DNA of 44,532 nucleotides, taken from contig JAFGLN010000086.1 in assembly GCA_016928025.1 (NCBI GenBank), positions 1 to 44,532 of the forward strand, in the 5' to 3' direction. The notes beneath the pieces were generated by a model that worked only from the letters and a program-made list of their open reading frames with translations, had not been told where the DNA came from and searched no databases. Source of the DNA: Deltaproteobacteria bacterium. GTDB taxonomy: Bacteria; Desulfobacterota; Syntrophia; Syntrophales; JAFGHS01. Positions within the stretch are counted from its first letter, which is position 1. The number at the start of each line of letters is the position of its first letter. Below are positions 8,779 to 16,620 of the stretch, piece by piece. The position numbers and the translations under genes were made by a program.

Positions 8779-8886
8779 CTGATGGAGGGTCCTGTGGGCG
8801 CCTTTGATTAAGCGTGGAAACTCTTCCCGCATTCCTTTCCTGACAGGCAGGGCCTCTGTTCCACAGGCCTGAATACCATTAAGCAT

Positions 8887-9585
8887 TCAGTAATTTCGTC
8901 CGGACTTTTTGTTTTTTTTCTTTGAAGACGTATGGTTGAGAACATACTGGTGGAAACCCCGGTAAATATTGGCAACCACCTTTTCTTTTGCCGCCTCGGC
9001 GTCGCCGGCTTTAAGGGCTTCGATGATCCCTCGATGGTCCTGATGAAACAGAGCGGGATCATCGGCGACCCAGGATTTGTGCAATCCGCGAAATATCAAA
9101 GTCTGGTCGAATAATTGATGGATGATCCGGCAGGCCGGTTTCCATCCGGAGGCTTCGTACAGGATCAAATGAAACTCCCGGTTCAGCAGAATCAGGTTAA
9201 ACGGGTCTTTGACGGTGGCCTCCATCTGCTTTATCAAATCTTCCATTCTCGCAATGACATCGGGTGTGATGTTCTTTGCCGCCTGATAAGCGGTCTCGCC
9301 TTCAAGGGCATATCGGGCATTATATATGGCCTTTATTTCATCCCCATCCGGAGGCTCGGCCACGATGACCCCCTTGTTGGGCAGAGAAACGACCAAACCG
9401 GATCCCGTCAGTTCCCTTAAAGCCTCGCGAATGGCTACCCGCCCCAAGCCCAATTCGGCTTCCAGCTTTTCCGGAATCAGCCGGTCACCTGAATAATAGT
9501 GGCCCGAAAGAACCCGCTCCCGGATCAGCCGAGCTGCCATCTCTGTCATGGTTAGATACTGGGGGATGATTTTATTTGAAACCAT
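8887..9585 (-). CDS. GntR-family transcriptional regulator, FCD (FadR) subfamily
   Basis: 232 residues. The N-terminal winged helix (about 10-75) contains the GntR signature LIPEKLEAELGLGRVAIREALRE, and the C-terminal FCD domain is all-helical. The FCD metal/effector pocket is suggested by NREFHLILYEAS and by DHRGIIEALKAGDAEAA. FCD regulators usually bind a small organic acid or acyl-CoA and repress a neighbouring catabolic operon. The gene is 137 bases upstream of the crotonase gene on the same strand and heads the cluster, so local control and autoregulation are likely inferences. The C-terminus ends in a lysine-rich tail (SSKKKNKKSG). The ATG is preceded by only a weak GGA element. Confidence 0.92.
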   Translation of the reverse strand: MVSNKIIPQYLTMTEMAARLIRERVLSGHYYSGDRLIPEKLEAELGLGRVAIREALRELTGSGLVVSLPNKGVIVAEPPDGDEIKAIYNARYALEGETAYQAAKNITPDVIARMEDLIKQMEATVKDPFNLILLNREFHLILYEASGWKPACRIIHQLFDQTLIFRGLHKSWVADDPALFHQDHRGIIEALKAGDAEAAKEKVVANIYRGFHQYVLNHTSSKKKNKKSGRNY

Positions 9586-10056
9586 AGAATTATCCGTAAA
9601 CTACAAGCGTGATGAAGCGGGAAAAAGCCCCAAATGGCCACTTTGTCACAACATGTCCGATCCGGAATCTGACGTATCGAAGTCGGGATCGGCTCATTCT
9701 CAATAAAGACCTCGCTCGGATGAATACCTTGCAATGTATGGCCGGAGTAAATACTTCCGAGGTCTTCAGGAAAGAGAGGATTATATATATTATAAAATAT
9801 AAAATGCCGTCAATATATATTTTCACATCACACCTGCTGAACTTATCGACATAACAGAAAAAAAGCGGATTAATTTTATTTACCAAAATATAAAATAGAG
9901 GAAATGTTCCCGTCTTATCCGTCCTGGATCCGACAGAAATCATTTAAGAATCGATGGGAGTGATCGATTTAAATGCTCGAATATAAAATAAAGGATTTTC
10001 GGTCAAAGCTTAAGCCTGATGACGGAGCCATAAACTTCGATCTATCAGACAAAATT
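9586..10056. other. 471-base intergenic region upstream of the FCD regulator, rich in inverted repeats
   Basis: No gene is called; short frames here lack family features or ribosome sites. It should contain the promoter of the FCD-type regulator. Visible elements: TTGT-C-ACAA at 9643-9651 (possible regulator half-sites); AAGACCTCG at 9706-9714 pairing with CGAGGTCTT at 9758-9766 (9 bp, long loop); a very AT-rich run at about 9780-9803; and AATCGAT (9949-9955) with ATCGATT (9963-9969), a 7-bp inverted repeat around seven bases close to the downstream end of the UTRA-regulator gene. The roles are not known. Confidence 0.5.
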
Positions 10057-10821
10057 TTAGCTTCCTTCCTGTGGATTTTGCAATAAATCTATATCAACTC
10101 TGTATTTAAATTGACCGGCTCGAAAATATCGGTTTGCAATCCCGAAAGGTTTCTTGGGTTCGGACCAGAAATAGGTTTGCGTATAAATCAGGGGTTCAAA
10201 GGTCTGACATTTTAAAAGTTGCGACATGTCGGGTTCTGCCGCGATCGCCTGTAAATACATGACACCTTTTGTGTATTTTAACCCGATTTTTGCCTTTAAT
10301 ATGGTCTGTATGGATTTTTTTTCCGACAAGTCCTTTTTTGTAATATGTTTCGCCATATCCGGCAGCATATAATATTCATTGTAATTCGAAACATTTTTTC
10401 GGGTGACCAACCGCTTAATGATGCTGATATTTTCCGTATTGGACATCCGGAAAAAGGAACAGATATCTTTGGGAATCCGGCTTTCTTTGATTTTGATCGT
10501 TTTAATTTCCAAAGGCTTAATATGGCTGTCCGATAACGGGACCAGCCCGATCAAACTGGTGTAAGTATTCTGCTTAACTTCCTGGATGGCATCAGTGACA
10601 TATGTTCCTTTGCCTCGACCCCTGATGATCAAACCATTTGCCTCTAAAATAGACAAGGCACTCCGGATGGTAATTTTACTGACCTCAAAATACCGAACCA
10701 ATTCTTCTTCTGTCGGCAGGCGCTCTCCGGCCTCGTATTGTCCGGATGTAATTTTATTCTGGATAATCGTTGCCACCCGGCTGTACAGTGGAATGGATTC
10801 TTTGTTGGATTGTTTCAGCAT
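10057..10821 (-). CDS. GntR-family transcriptional regulator, UTRA (HutC) subfamily
   Basis: 254 residues from the ATG at 10821; an in-frame TTG one codon upstream is less likely. The winged helix (about 8-75) has the GntR signature GERLPTEEELVRYFEVSKITIRSAL in form, then GLIIRGRGKGTYV at the wing. The C-terminal UTRA domain (about 95-245) is a chorismate-lyase-like ligand fold, with segments such as ISIIKRLVTRKN and YLQAIAAEPDMSQLLK. HutC-type regulators respond to small organic acids, sugars or amino-acid intermediates. It lies 146 bases downstream of the DapA-like lyase gene on the same strand and may regulate that gene. AAAGGG precedes the start. The gene is more AT-rich than the catabolic cluster to its left. 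Confidence 0.9.
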   Translation of the reverse strand: MLKQSNKESIPLYSRVATIIQNKITSGQYEAGERLPTEEELVRYFEVSKITIRSALSILEANGLIIRGRGKGTYVTDAIQEVKQNTYTSLIGLVPLSDSHIKPLEIKTIKIKESRIPKDICSFFRMSNTENISIIKRLVTRKNVSNYNEYYMLPDMAKHITKKDLSEKKSIQTILKAKIGLKYTKGVMYLQAIAAEPDMSQLLKCQTFEPLIYTQTYFWSEPKKPFGIANRYFRAGQFKYRVDIDLLQNPQEGS

Positions 10822-10967
10822 CAAAAGGCCCTTTCATGATTTTCATTATTTTGAATGCGATTCGATAGCGTTTGAATTTATGCCTTTTCACATCAAGATT
10901 GTCAATGCAAATGAAGAATGGACGGCATTGACTATGTCCAGCTGTCGAGAATAACTATGCCCATTTT

Positions 10968-12122
10968 TCAACAATATGCCGGTGTCTTTGACATATCATT
11001 AGTGCGCACCCCTTTGGCGTACGCCGCCTTGCCCACTACGAATTCTTCATCCGGCGCATCAACGGGCCTAATGCCCACCTTGCGGTAAGTATCTTTAATG
11101 AGTTTGCGGGCTGCTTCATCCAGCACCGGGACCTTTTCAACGGGCTCGTGCAGGTCCCGGATCAGACCGCCGTTGCCGCCACCGCACCATTGGAAATACT
11201 TCATGTGCGACCAGGGATGACCGCCGTTGACAATCAGAGGCGCCTGAAGTTCGTAAAAAGCGATGAGGGCCGGTTCCAACTGGCTGTAGACCGCCATGGC
11301 ATCATCAAAACGACCGGCGCTGAGTGCTTTCATGAGTTCAACGGCATACGGCTTTTCCGGCGACTGCACCGCTTCGACATTCCACTGACCGCTCCATTGC
11401 ACGCGATAGTGCTTGGCCAGCACGGGCACAAAATCCAGATTGACCGGCCCAATCAAAAGACGGTCGCTCAGCCGTTCGCAGACATGAAATGCCGCCGCCA
11501 TGTTCATCGGCTGCGTCAGCTTGACGGCCACCACATTGGGCAGATCGGCCAGACGGTCAAATATCCGGACCGACGAACCGCTGCGACGATAGGTATTAAA
11601 GTTTCCGTAAAGAACGACAGGCAGTTTCGTCGCCTGGATGCGTTCGAGATAGATTTGATAGGCATCTTCTTCCGTCTTGGCGTTACGGAGACTGAACGCT
11701 GGAAACATGAACAGATGGGTGCCGCCCGTTTTTTCCGCAAACCTGATCATGGCCAGATCTTCTTCCAGATTTCTCTGCGAAACCATCACGCCCACCAGGA
11801 TCTTTCCACTTGCTTCCTCGCAGGCTATCCGGATGAAGTGTTGATTCTCCTCATCCGACCGGATGCCGACGCCGGTCAGAAGCATGGAAAAAAATCCGTG
11901 GCGGATGCTGTTGCGAACATCATGGCGGATACCTTCCTCATCCAGGGTCTTGAAGTCCGGAGAAAATGACGGCATGAACAGATTCTCGATGCCTTTGTAA
12001 TGTTCCAATGCCCAGGCCTTTTGCGGGCTAAACTTACCGACCTTGGACGGTTTTATGTTTTCGGTCTTTTCTTTACCGCCGGCAGGCGGGGCGCTCTTAG
12101 CAACAGGTCTCTTTTCCCCCAT
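10968..12122 (-). CDS. DapA-superfamily aldolase/lyase with changed active site
   Basis: 384 residues, longer than DapA (about 290) through an extra N-terminal 45 residues and a C-terminal extension of about 50. The TIM-barrel core and the Schiff-base Lys are present: NVVAVKLT puts Lys at residue 201. The usual YY pair of dihydrodipicolinate synthase is replaced by AF in MFPAFSLRNAK (about 139-149), so the tyrosine that relays protons in DapA is missing. VLYGNF keeps the later Tyr (172). It is therefore unlikely to be lysine-pathway DapA and is better read as an N-acetylneuraminate-lyase-superfamily enzyme for another 2-oxo acid. AGGAGG lies 11 bases before the ATG. It is transcribed toward the UTRA regulator, and a small ORF precedes it. 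Confidence 0.85.
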   Translation of the reverse strand: MGEKRPVAKSAPPAGGKEKTENIKPSKVGKFSPQKAWALEHYKGIENLFMPSFSPDFKTLDEEGIRHDVRNSIRHGFFSMLLTGVGIRSDEENQHFIRIACEEASGKILVGVMVSQRNLEEDLAMIRFAEKTGGTHLFMFPAFSLRNAKTEEDAYQIYLERIQATKLPVVLYGNFNTYRRSGSSVRIFDRLADLPNVVAVKLTQPMNMAAAFHVCERLSDRLLIGPVNLDFVPVLAKHYRVQWSGQWNVEAVQSPEKPYAVELMKALSAGRFDDAMAVYSQLEPALIAFYELQAPLIVNGGHPWSHMKYFQWCGGGNGGLIRDLHEPVEKVPVLDEAARKLIKDTYRKVGIRPVDAPDEEFVVGKAAYAKGVRTNDMSKTPAYC

Positions 12123-12195
12123 ATCTCAATTAGCCTCCTATCATAATGTTATAATTTACTTACCTAAAGCGAAACGGCTACCGAAGTCAACACTT

Positions 12196-12351
12196 TTAAC
12201 GCGTTCTATTTACTCGGTCATGAATCTTGCGGCCGGCGATGGTTGCGCCGGGTCTGAGATCCTTGTCCACCCAACCCGGATAGTCCGGACGGTCGTGACG
12301 CACAAAGGGAACAAGTATTTTTTCCAGGCGCAGGTATGATAAAAGTTGCAT
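12196..12351 (-). CDS. Small ORF (51 aa) or coding remnant upstream of the DapA-like gene
   Basis: An ATG at 12351 opens a 51-codon frame to a TAA at 12196-12198. It reads MQLLSYLRLEKILVP, then FVRHDRPDYPGWVDKDL, then a basic tail ending RKIHDRVNRTR. Its composition is protein-like (balanced charges, DYPGW motif, GC-rich) and differs from the AT-rich flanks. There is no clear ribosome site and no family I recognise. It may be a real small protein in the leader of the DapA-like gene (73 bases away, same strand) or the tail of a deleted gene. Confidence 0.35.
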   Translation of the reverse strand: MQLLSYLRLEKILVPFVRHDRPDYPGWVDKDLRPGATIAGRKIHDRVNRTR

Positions 12352-12398
12352 GGATAGGGCTTATAAAGTTCAGAACAAACCTGAAACAGCATATTAGC

Positions 12399-12427
12399 TT
12401 GACTTATACACACAAAGACATTATTAA
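12399..12427 (+). promoter_or_regulatory. Sigma70-like promoter of the aldo/keto reductase
   Basis: TTGACT (12399-12404), 17 bases, then TATTAA (12422-12427). A start of transcription near 12434 would leave a leader of about 75 bases before the reductase ATG. The whole 12123-12511 gap otherwise holds only the small ORF on the other strand. Confidence 0.55.
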
Positions 12428-12511
12428 TCACTAACCCTAACGGGAAGGTAATCAGGCTTAGGCACGGACATTCAAATTATTCAAGAACAACCTATCTCAA
12501 CAAAGCATGAT

Positions 12512-13663
12512 ATGATGGAATATCGCAAATTCGGCTCTACAGATTGGACGGGATCGATCCTGGGTTTCGGCGCCATGCGTCTGCCGGTAACGGATAAGAA
12601 AGACCGATCAAAAATCGATGAACCTCTGGCCAGACAGATGATGGCCTATGCCATCGATCACGGCGTGAACTATCTTGATACAGCCTACCTGTATCACGAT
12701 GGGGAAAGCGAACGCGTTGTCGGACGCTTTCTGAAAGACGGCTATCGCGATAAGGTCAAGCTGGCCACAAAGCTGCCGGCGCGTATTGTTCATTCGCCCG
12801 ACGACTTTGACCGCTTCTTGAACGAACAACTTAAAAGACTCCAAACAGACCATATCGATTTTTATCTTCTCCACGCCCTGAATCACGAAACATGGCCGAA
12901 AGTCCGCAAGATGAATGTGCTCAAATGGGCGGAAAGCGCCAAGGCACAAGGCCGTATAGGACGCCTGGGCTTTTCCTTTCATGATGATCTTGACACATTT
13001 AAAGATATCATTGACGCCTACGATCAGTGGGCCTTGTGTCAGATCCAGTATAATTTCATGGATACAGAATATCAGGCAGGAACGGAAGGACTGAATTATG
13101 CCGCGCAGAAAGGCCTGGCCGTCGTCATTATGGAACCCATCCGAGGCGGCCACTTGGCTAAAGAGCCGCCTCCCCGGATAAAAGATATCCTGGCAAAGGC
13201 ACCGAAACAACGAACTCAAGCGGAATGGGCACTCCAGTGGGTCTGGGATCAGCCGGGCATATCCCTGGTGCTGAGCGGTATGACGGCCCTGGAGCATGTC
13301 ATGGAAAATTGCGCCCTGGCCGCAAGGGCATCCGAAAATAAACTTTCCGCCGAAGAATTGAAACTGCTGGCGGAAGTCAAGGAAGCCTACCGGCGGTTGT
13401 GTCCCATTCCCTGCACCAACTGCCAGTACTGTATGCCCTGCACCAACGATGTCCGCATCAATCGCATCCTTGAATTATATAACGAGGTATTCATGTATGA
13501 CGATACCCGCGTTCCCCGTATGCGCTACAGCCAGATCCATGCCGATCAGCGCGCCGATCAGTGCATTGAATGCGGGACTTGCGAGGATTCATGCCCCCAA
13601 AGTATCCCGATTCAGGAATGGCTGAAAAAAGCCCATGATCTTCTCGCCCCGAAGAAACTGTAG
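12512..13663 (+). CDS. Aldo/keto reductase with C-terminal 4Fe-4S ferredoxin domain
   Basis: 383 residues. The N-terminal 280 residues are an aldo/keto reductase barrel with all four catalytic positions: Asp and Tyr in NYLDTAYLYHDG, Lys in VKLATKLPAR and His in HIDFYLLHAL. The C-terminal part (about 295-375) carries two cysteine clusters: CPIPCTNCQYCMPC and, after a helix, CIECGTCEDSCP, the latter a standard 4Fe-4S pattern. This fusion is common in anaerobes and suggests electron exchange between NAD(P)H-type chemistry and ferredoxin, but substrates are not known. The start is ATG 12512 or the next ATG at 12515; no good ribosome site is visible. It is followed after 33 bases by the EcsC-like gene, probably co-transcribed. 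Confidence 0.92.
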   Translation: MMEYRKFGSTDWTGSILGFGAMRLPVTDKKDRSKIDEPLARQMMAYAIDHGVNYLDTAYLYHDGESERVVGRFLKDGYRDKVKLATKLPARIVHSPDDFDRFLNEQLKRLQTDHIDFYLLHALNHETWPKVRKMNVLKWAESAKAQGRIGRLGFSFHDDLDTFKDIIDAYDQWALCQIQYNFMDTEYQAGTEGLNYAAQKGLAVVIMEPIRGGHLAKEPPPRIKDILAKAPKQRTQAEWALQWVWDQPGISLVLSGMTALEHVMENCALAARASENKLSAEELKLLAEVKEAYRRLCPIPCTNCQYCMPCTNDVRINRILELYNEVFMYDDTRVPRMRYSQIHADQRADQCIECGTCEDSCPQSIPIQEWLKKAHDLLAPKKL

Positions 13664-13696
13664 AGTCACACCAGCCTATTTAGAAGTGAGGCCGAT

Positions 13697-14344
13697 ATGC
13701 ATTCAAAAGAATTGATCAAAAGCGGTAACTGGTTTGCCGACATCCTCTTAAATTTCATACCCTACCCGGAAGATACGACCGTCACGGGCTTGCCCGACGA
13801 GATGATCCGCATGGCCGGCCGGCAGGCCTTTGCCATCAGTACCTGCGCGGGGCTGATACCGGGTCTTTGGGGATTTTTCACCATCCTGCCGGAATTGATC
13901 GCCGTCACGAAACTTCAGATTAATTTGATTTATAAACTGGCCAATTATTACGGAAAGGCCCATCGCTTAAACGCTTCGATTATCTTCAGCATCTTCGCAA
14001 CGGCCTTGGGTGTCGGCGAGCACAGAATCTTCATGCGGGAAGTCGGACCGAGAATCATTGTCAAGACCCTCAGTTCTCAGGCCCTTCGGAAAATGGCCCC
14101 GCAGATCGGCGCAAATGTCGGCGCACGGATTACCCGAAGATATGTCGCCCGCTGGTTTCCCATCCTCACCGCCCCTGCCTTCGGATATTTCTCCCTGGCC
14201 ACGACGACAAAAATCGCCTATGTGGCAGACGAGATATTCCTCCCCGATATGGACATCGAAGAGGTATTGACCTGCAGCCAGGGTCATGAATTGCCGCAAG
14301 GCGCCGCGGCATGCCCGGTGTGCGGGGAGGAAATAAACGTTTAA
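13697..14344 (+). CDS. EcsC-family-like protein with C-terminal zinc ribbon
   Basis: 215 residues. The core (about 30-185) resembles EcsC-family proteins: LPDEMIRMAGRQAFAIS, a hydrophobic glycine-rich stretch (AGLIPGLWGFFTILPELIAV) that may be membrane-associated, and a second apolar helix near ILTAPAFGYFSLATT. The last 25 residues add a knuckle with CSQGHELPQ followed by CPVCGEE, consistent with a small zinc ribbon. EcsC function is unclear even in Bacillus, where ecsC sits with an ABC transporter that is absent here. It directly follows the Fe-S aldo/keto reductase on the same strand, with GTGAGG a few bases before the ATG. No reaction is proposed. Confidence 0.75.
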   Translation: MHSKELIKSGNWFADILLNFIPYPEDTTVTGLPDEMIRMAGRQAFAISTCAGLIPGLWGFFTILPELIAVTKLQINLIYKLANYYGKAHRLNASIIFSIFATALGVGEHRIFMREVGPRIIVKTLSSQALRKMAPQIGANVGARITRRYVARWFPILTAPAFGYFSLATTTKIAYVADEIFLPDMDIEEVLTCSQGHELPQGAAACPVCGEEINV

Positions 14345-14360
14345 AAACAAGATTTTGAAA

Positions 14361-14407
14361 TGAAAAATCAAGCCGGTCGAGACCCTCAAATCCCAACTGG
14401 CTTGATT
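14361..14407 (-). terminator. Rho-independent terminator of asd
   Basis: Bases 14366-14377 and 14396-14407 form a 12-bp stem with one mismatch around an 18-base loop. Read on the minus strand the hairpin runs straight into a T-run (complement of 14363-14367). It lies about 70 bases after the asd stop codon. The plus-strand EcsC-like gene also ends here, but that strand has no T-run after the stem. Confidence 0.7.
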
Positions 14408-14478
14408 CGATCGGTACGCTAAATACCATCCTGTAAGATATTCAATTTCCGGACTTTCTACGAAATCTTTCCCGGTTA

Positions 14479-15561
14479 TTAAAAGTAACCCTTCGCCCTC
14501 AGGAGTTCCGCCGACAGGATCGCTCCTCCCGCGGCACCCCGAACGGTGTTGTGCGAGAGGCCGACAAACCGTAAATCAAACACCGGGCATTCCCTCAGAC
14601 GTCCGACGGTGATGCCCATGGCGCCCCAGGCATCCCGGTCCATGCGGGTCTGGGGGCGGTCCGGTTCTTCCCGGTAAATAATGGCTTCCTTCGGCGCCGT
14701 CGGCAGGTCGAGCTTTTGGGGTTCGCCGGTAAAGCTTTTCCATATCTTTTTCGTTTCCTCTACGGAAGGTTTCCTCCCTTTAAATTTCACACTGACACAG
14801 GCCATATGGCCGTCGATCACGGCAACACGGTTGCAATGCGCTGCAATTTTTATGGATTTATCGGACAAGATCTTACCGTTTATAAGCTTCCCCAAAACCT
14901 TGAGCGGCTCTATTTCCGATTTTTCCTCTTCCCCCTTGATGTAAGGGATGACATTGTCGATCATGGACAGGGAGGCCGGACCCGGATAACCGGCGCCTGA
15001 GACAGCCTGCATGGTCGTTACGATAACGGCCTCGATTTTATAGCCCGCCGCGATCAAAGCAAACAATGGCGTCACGTAGCTCTGAATACTGCAATTGGGT
15101 TTCACGCAGATAAGACCCTTTTTCCAGCCTCGTTTTTCCCGCTGCGAATCAATGACTTCAATGTGCCCCGGATTGACTTCCGGAATGAGCATCGGCACAT
15201 CAGGTGTGCCTCTATGGGCCGAGTTGTTGGAAACCACCGGAAAACCCGCTTTCGCATAATCCTCCTCAAGCTTCCGCACCGCCTCCTTATCCAATTCAAT
15301 GGCGGAAAATATTAAATCGCACTTTTTCTTCGCTTCGTCCACCTTATTAGCGTCTCCGACAATCAGATCGCGGACTGCCTCCGGCATGGGCTCTTCCATA
15401 AGCCAGCGCCCCGCCACAGCTTCCTCATATTTTTTACCGGCCGACCGCGGCGACGCGGCAACATATTTGACCTCAAACCAGGGATGATTTTTCAGGAGCC
15501 GGACATAATTCTGACCGACCATTCCCGTTGCGCCGATCACCCCGACTTTCATTCTTTTCAT
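14479..15561 (-). CDS. asd: Aspartate-semialdehyde dehydrogenase, archaeal/fungal type
   Basis: 360 residues. It makes aspartate semialdehyde from aspartyl phosphate with NADPH, in the pathway to lysine, threonine, methionine and cell-wall diaminopimelate. The Rossmann motif GVIGATGMVGQNYVRLL is at 7-23 and the catalytic Cys157 is in VKPNCSIQSYV. VSGAGYPG and IAAHCNRVAVIDGH follow in the dimerisation/catalytic domain, and the C-terminal VRGAAGGA loop contacts NADP. The VKPNCSIQ form and overall pattern match the archaeal-type branch, not the usual proteobacterial asd. The protein looks complete. It stands alone, convergent with the EcsC-like gene, and has its own terminator. I saw no lysine riboswitch in the 180-base leader. 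Confidence 0.95.
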   Translation of the reverse strand: MKRMKVGVIGATGMVGQNYVRLLKNHPWFEVKYVAASPRSAGKKYEEAVAGRWLMEEPMPEAVRDLIVGDANKVDEAKKKCDLIFSAIELDKEAVRKLEEDYAKAGFPVVSNNSAHRGTPDVPMLIPEVNPGHIEVIDSQREKRGWKKGLICVKPNCSIQSYVTPLFALIAAGYKIEAVIVTTMQAVSGAGYPGPASLSMIDNVIPYIKGEEEKSEIEPLKVLGKLINGKILSDKSIKIAAHCNRVAVIDGHMACVSVKFKGRKPSVEETKKIWKSFTGEPQKLDLPTAPKEAIIYREEPDRPQTRMDRDAWGAMGITVGRLRECPVFDLRFVGLSHNTVRGAAGGAILSAELLRAKGYF

Positions 15562-15679
15562 GATATTTACTCCTTATTCTCCATTAAATCTGACGACTCC
15601 GGCGCCTTTCCGATAACCACAGAAGTCGTTAATTTTTAAATGTCCCATCGTATGGAATTCTTCCGATCGTATGGCTTAA

Positions 15680-15742
15680 ACCCGTCACGCTTCACCATTT
15701 ACCAATCACTTGCACTTTGTTCCTTGAACCTCTAACCTCGAC
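15680..15742 (-). repeat. Degenerate heptad repeat array (9 units) starting at the lepB stop codon
   Basis: On the plus strand the bases divide into nine consecutive 7-mers ending CTTTGTT, CCTTGAA, CCTCTAA, CCTCGAC. The first five have an AC-rich form (ACCCGTC, ACGCTTC, ACCATTT, ACCAATC, ACTTGCA). Read on the minus strand, in the direction of lepB, the array begins GTCGAGG, overlapping the last base of the TAG stop, and carries on downstream. The same first unit and CAAGG-like units form the array after efp (37286-37376). Confidence 0.7.
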
Positions 15743-16440
15743 TATGGCAATTTTTTAAAATAACGGGTCTTGCGCGGCAAATAATTCCGTTCGTAATCCA
15801 GGGAAATGACGATGGCCAAGGCTTTGCCCAAGACATTCTTTCGGTCGACGAATCCGAAATATCTGGAATCCGCACTGTTATCACGGTTATCACCCATCAT
15901 AAAATACTTTCCCTCCGGAACGATCAGCATTTTAAAGGAACGGATTGACTTTTGATAAACCATAAACATGACGGGATATTTTTTTTTATCCAATTTTTCC
16001 AGATAGAATTTATAATCGAACCCCCGCAAAGACGGCAGGTCCTCAAATTCTTTCTGGGTCAGCGGTTCGTACCGAAGAGCGTCCCCATTGACGTACAGCA
16101 CATTGTCAAGCATTTCGATACGGTCCCCGGGAATACCAATAACGCGTTTGACAAGGCATTTGTTTTCGATGGGCGAGTTAAAAACAATAATATCACCCCT
16201 TTTCGGATCGCTCCAGTGGCCGATATGAAAAGTGGTATAAGGTACCTTCAGGTCGTAGGCCAATTTGTTCGCGAAAATACGGTCCCCTTCCACAATGTTG
16301 GGTTTCATCGATCCGGTCGGAACGACATACCAGTCGGCAATGGATGATTTGATGGACGTCGCGATCAACAGGGCGATTAATATGGTTCCCACCCATCCCC
16401 GCATGATGGATAATAATTTCTTCTTTACATCAAATTTCAT
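15742..16440 (-). CDS. lepB: Signal peptidase I
   Basis: 232 residues. A membrane-anchored serine protease that removes signal peptides from exported proteins on the outer face of the inner membrane. One N-terminal membrane helix (about 17-33) precedes the catalytic Ser44 in VVPTGSMKPNI; the catalytic Lys98 lies in CLVKRVIGIPGD, and the GDNRDNSADSRYFG box follows, all hallmark motifs of the family. I chose the ATG at 16440 because GAGGGG lies just upstream and the helix then starts normally; the longer frame from 16485 adds 15 unlikely residues. It is divergent from purD. A heptad repeat array begins at its stop codon. Confidence 0.95.
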   Translation of the reverse strand: MKFDVKKKLLSIMRGWVGTILIALLIATSIKSSIADWYVVPTGSMKPNIVEGDRIFANKLAYDLKVPYTTFHIGHWSDPKRGDIIVFNSPIENKCLVKRVIGIPGDRIEMLDNVLYVNGDALRYEPLTQKEFEDLPSLRGFDYKFYLEKLDKKKYPVMFMVYQKSIRSFKMLIVPEGKYFMMGDNRDNSADSRYFGFVDRKNVLGKALAIVISLDYERNYLPRKTRYFKKLP

Positions 16441-16562
16441 GGTTCCCCTCGATTGTAGACGGGCATCGCCGGGTCGCGTCCCCATACTTACCCGAAATTC
16501 AATATAATTTCGATCGTCTTCTTAACACAATCCTTAGGGGCTGTAAAGGGTATTAGATTTAT

Positions 16563-16591
16563 TTGACTCTGTTCCTTTTTTCCGATATTTA
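16563..16591 (+). promoter_or_regulatory. Sigma70-like promoter of the purD operon
   Basis: TTGACT (16563-16568), 17 bases, TATTTA (16586-16591). Transcription would start near 16598, downstream of the ATG at 16591, which supports the ATG at 16621 as the real purD start. Confidence 0.55.
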
Positions 16592-16620
16592 TGCCAAATC
16601 ACTCAAAGGAGCACATCCCC

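Noticed and set aside
15562-15741. Possible lysine riboswitch in the asd leader
   Set aside because: No conserved lysine-riboswitch helices or T-run terminator could be seen; the region contains instead a heptad array belonging to the lepB end.
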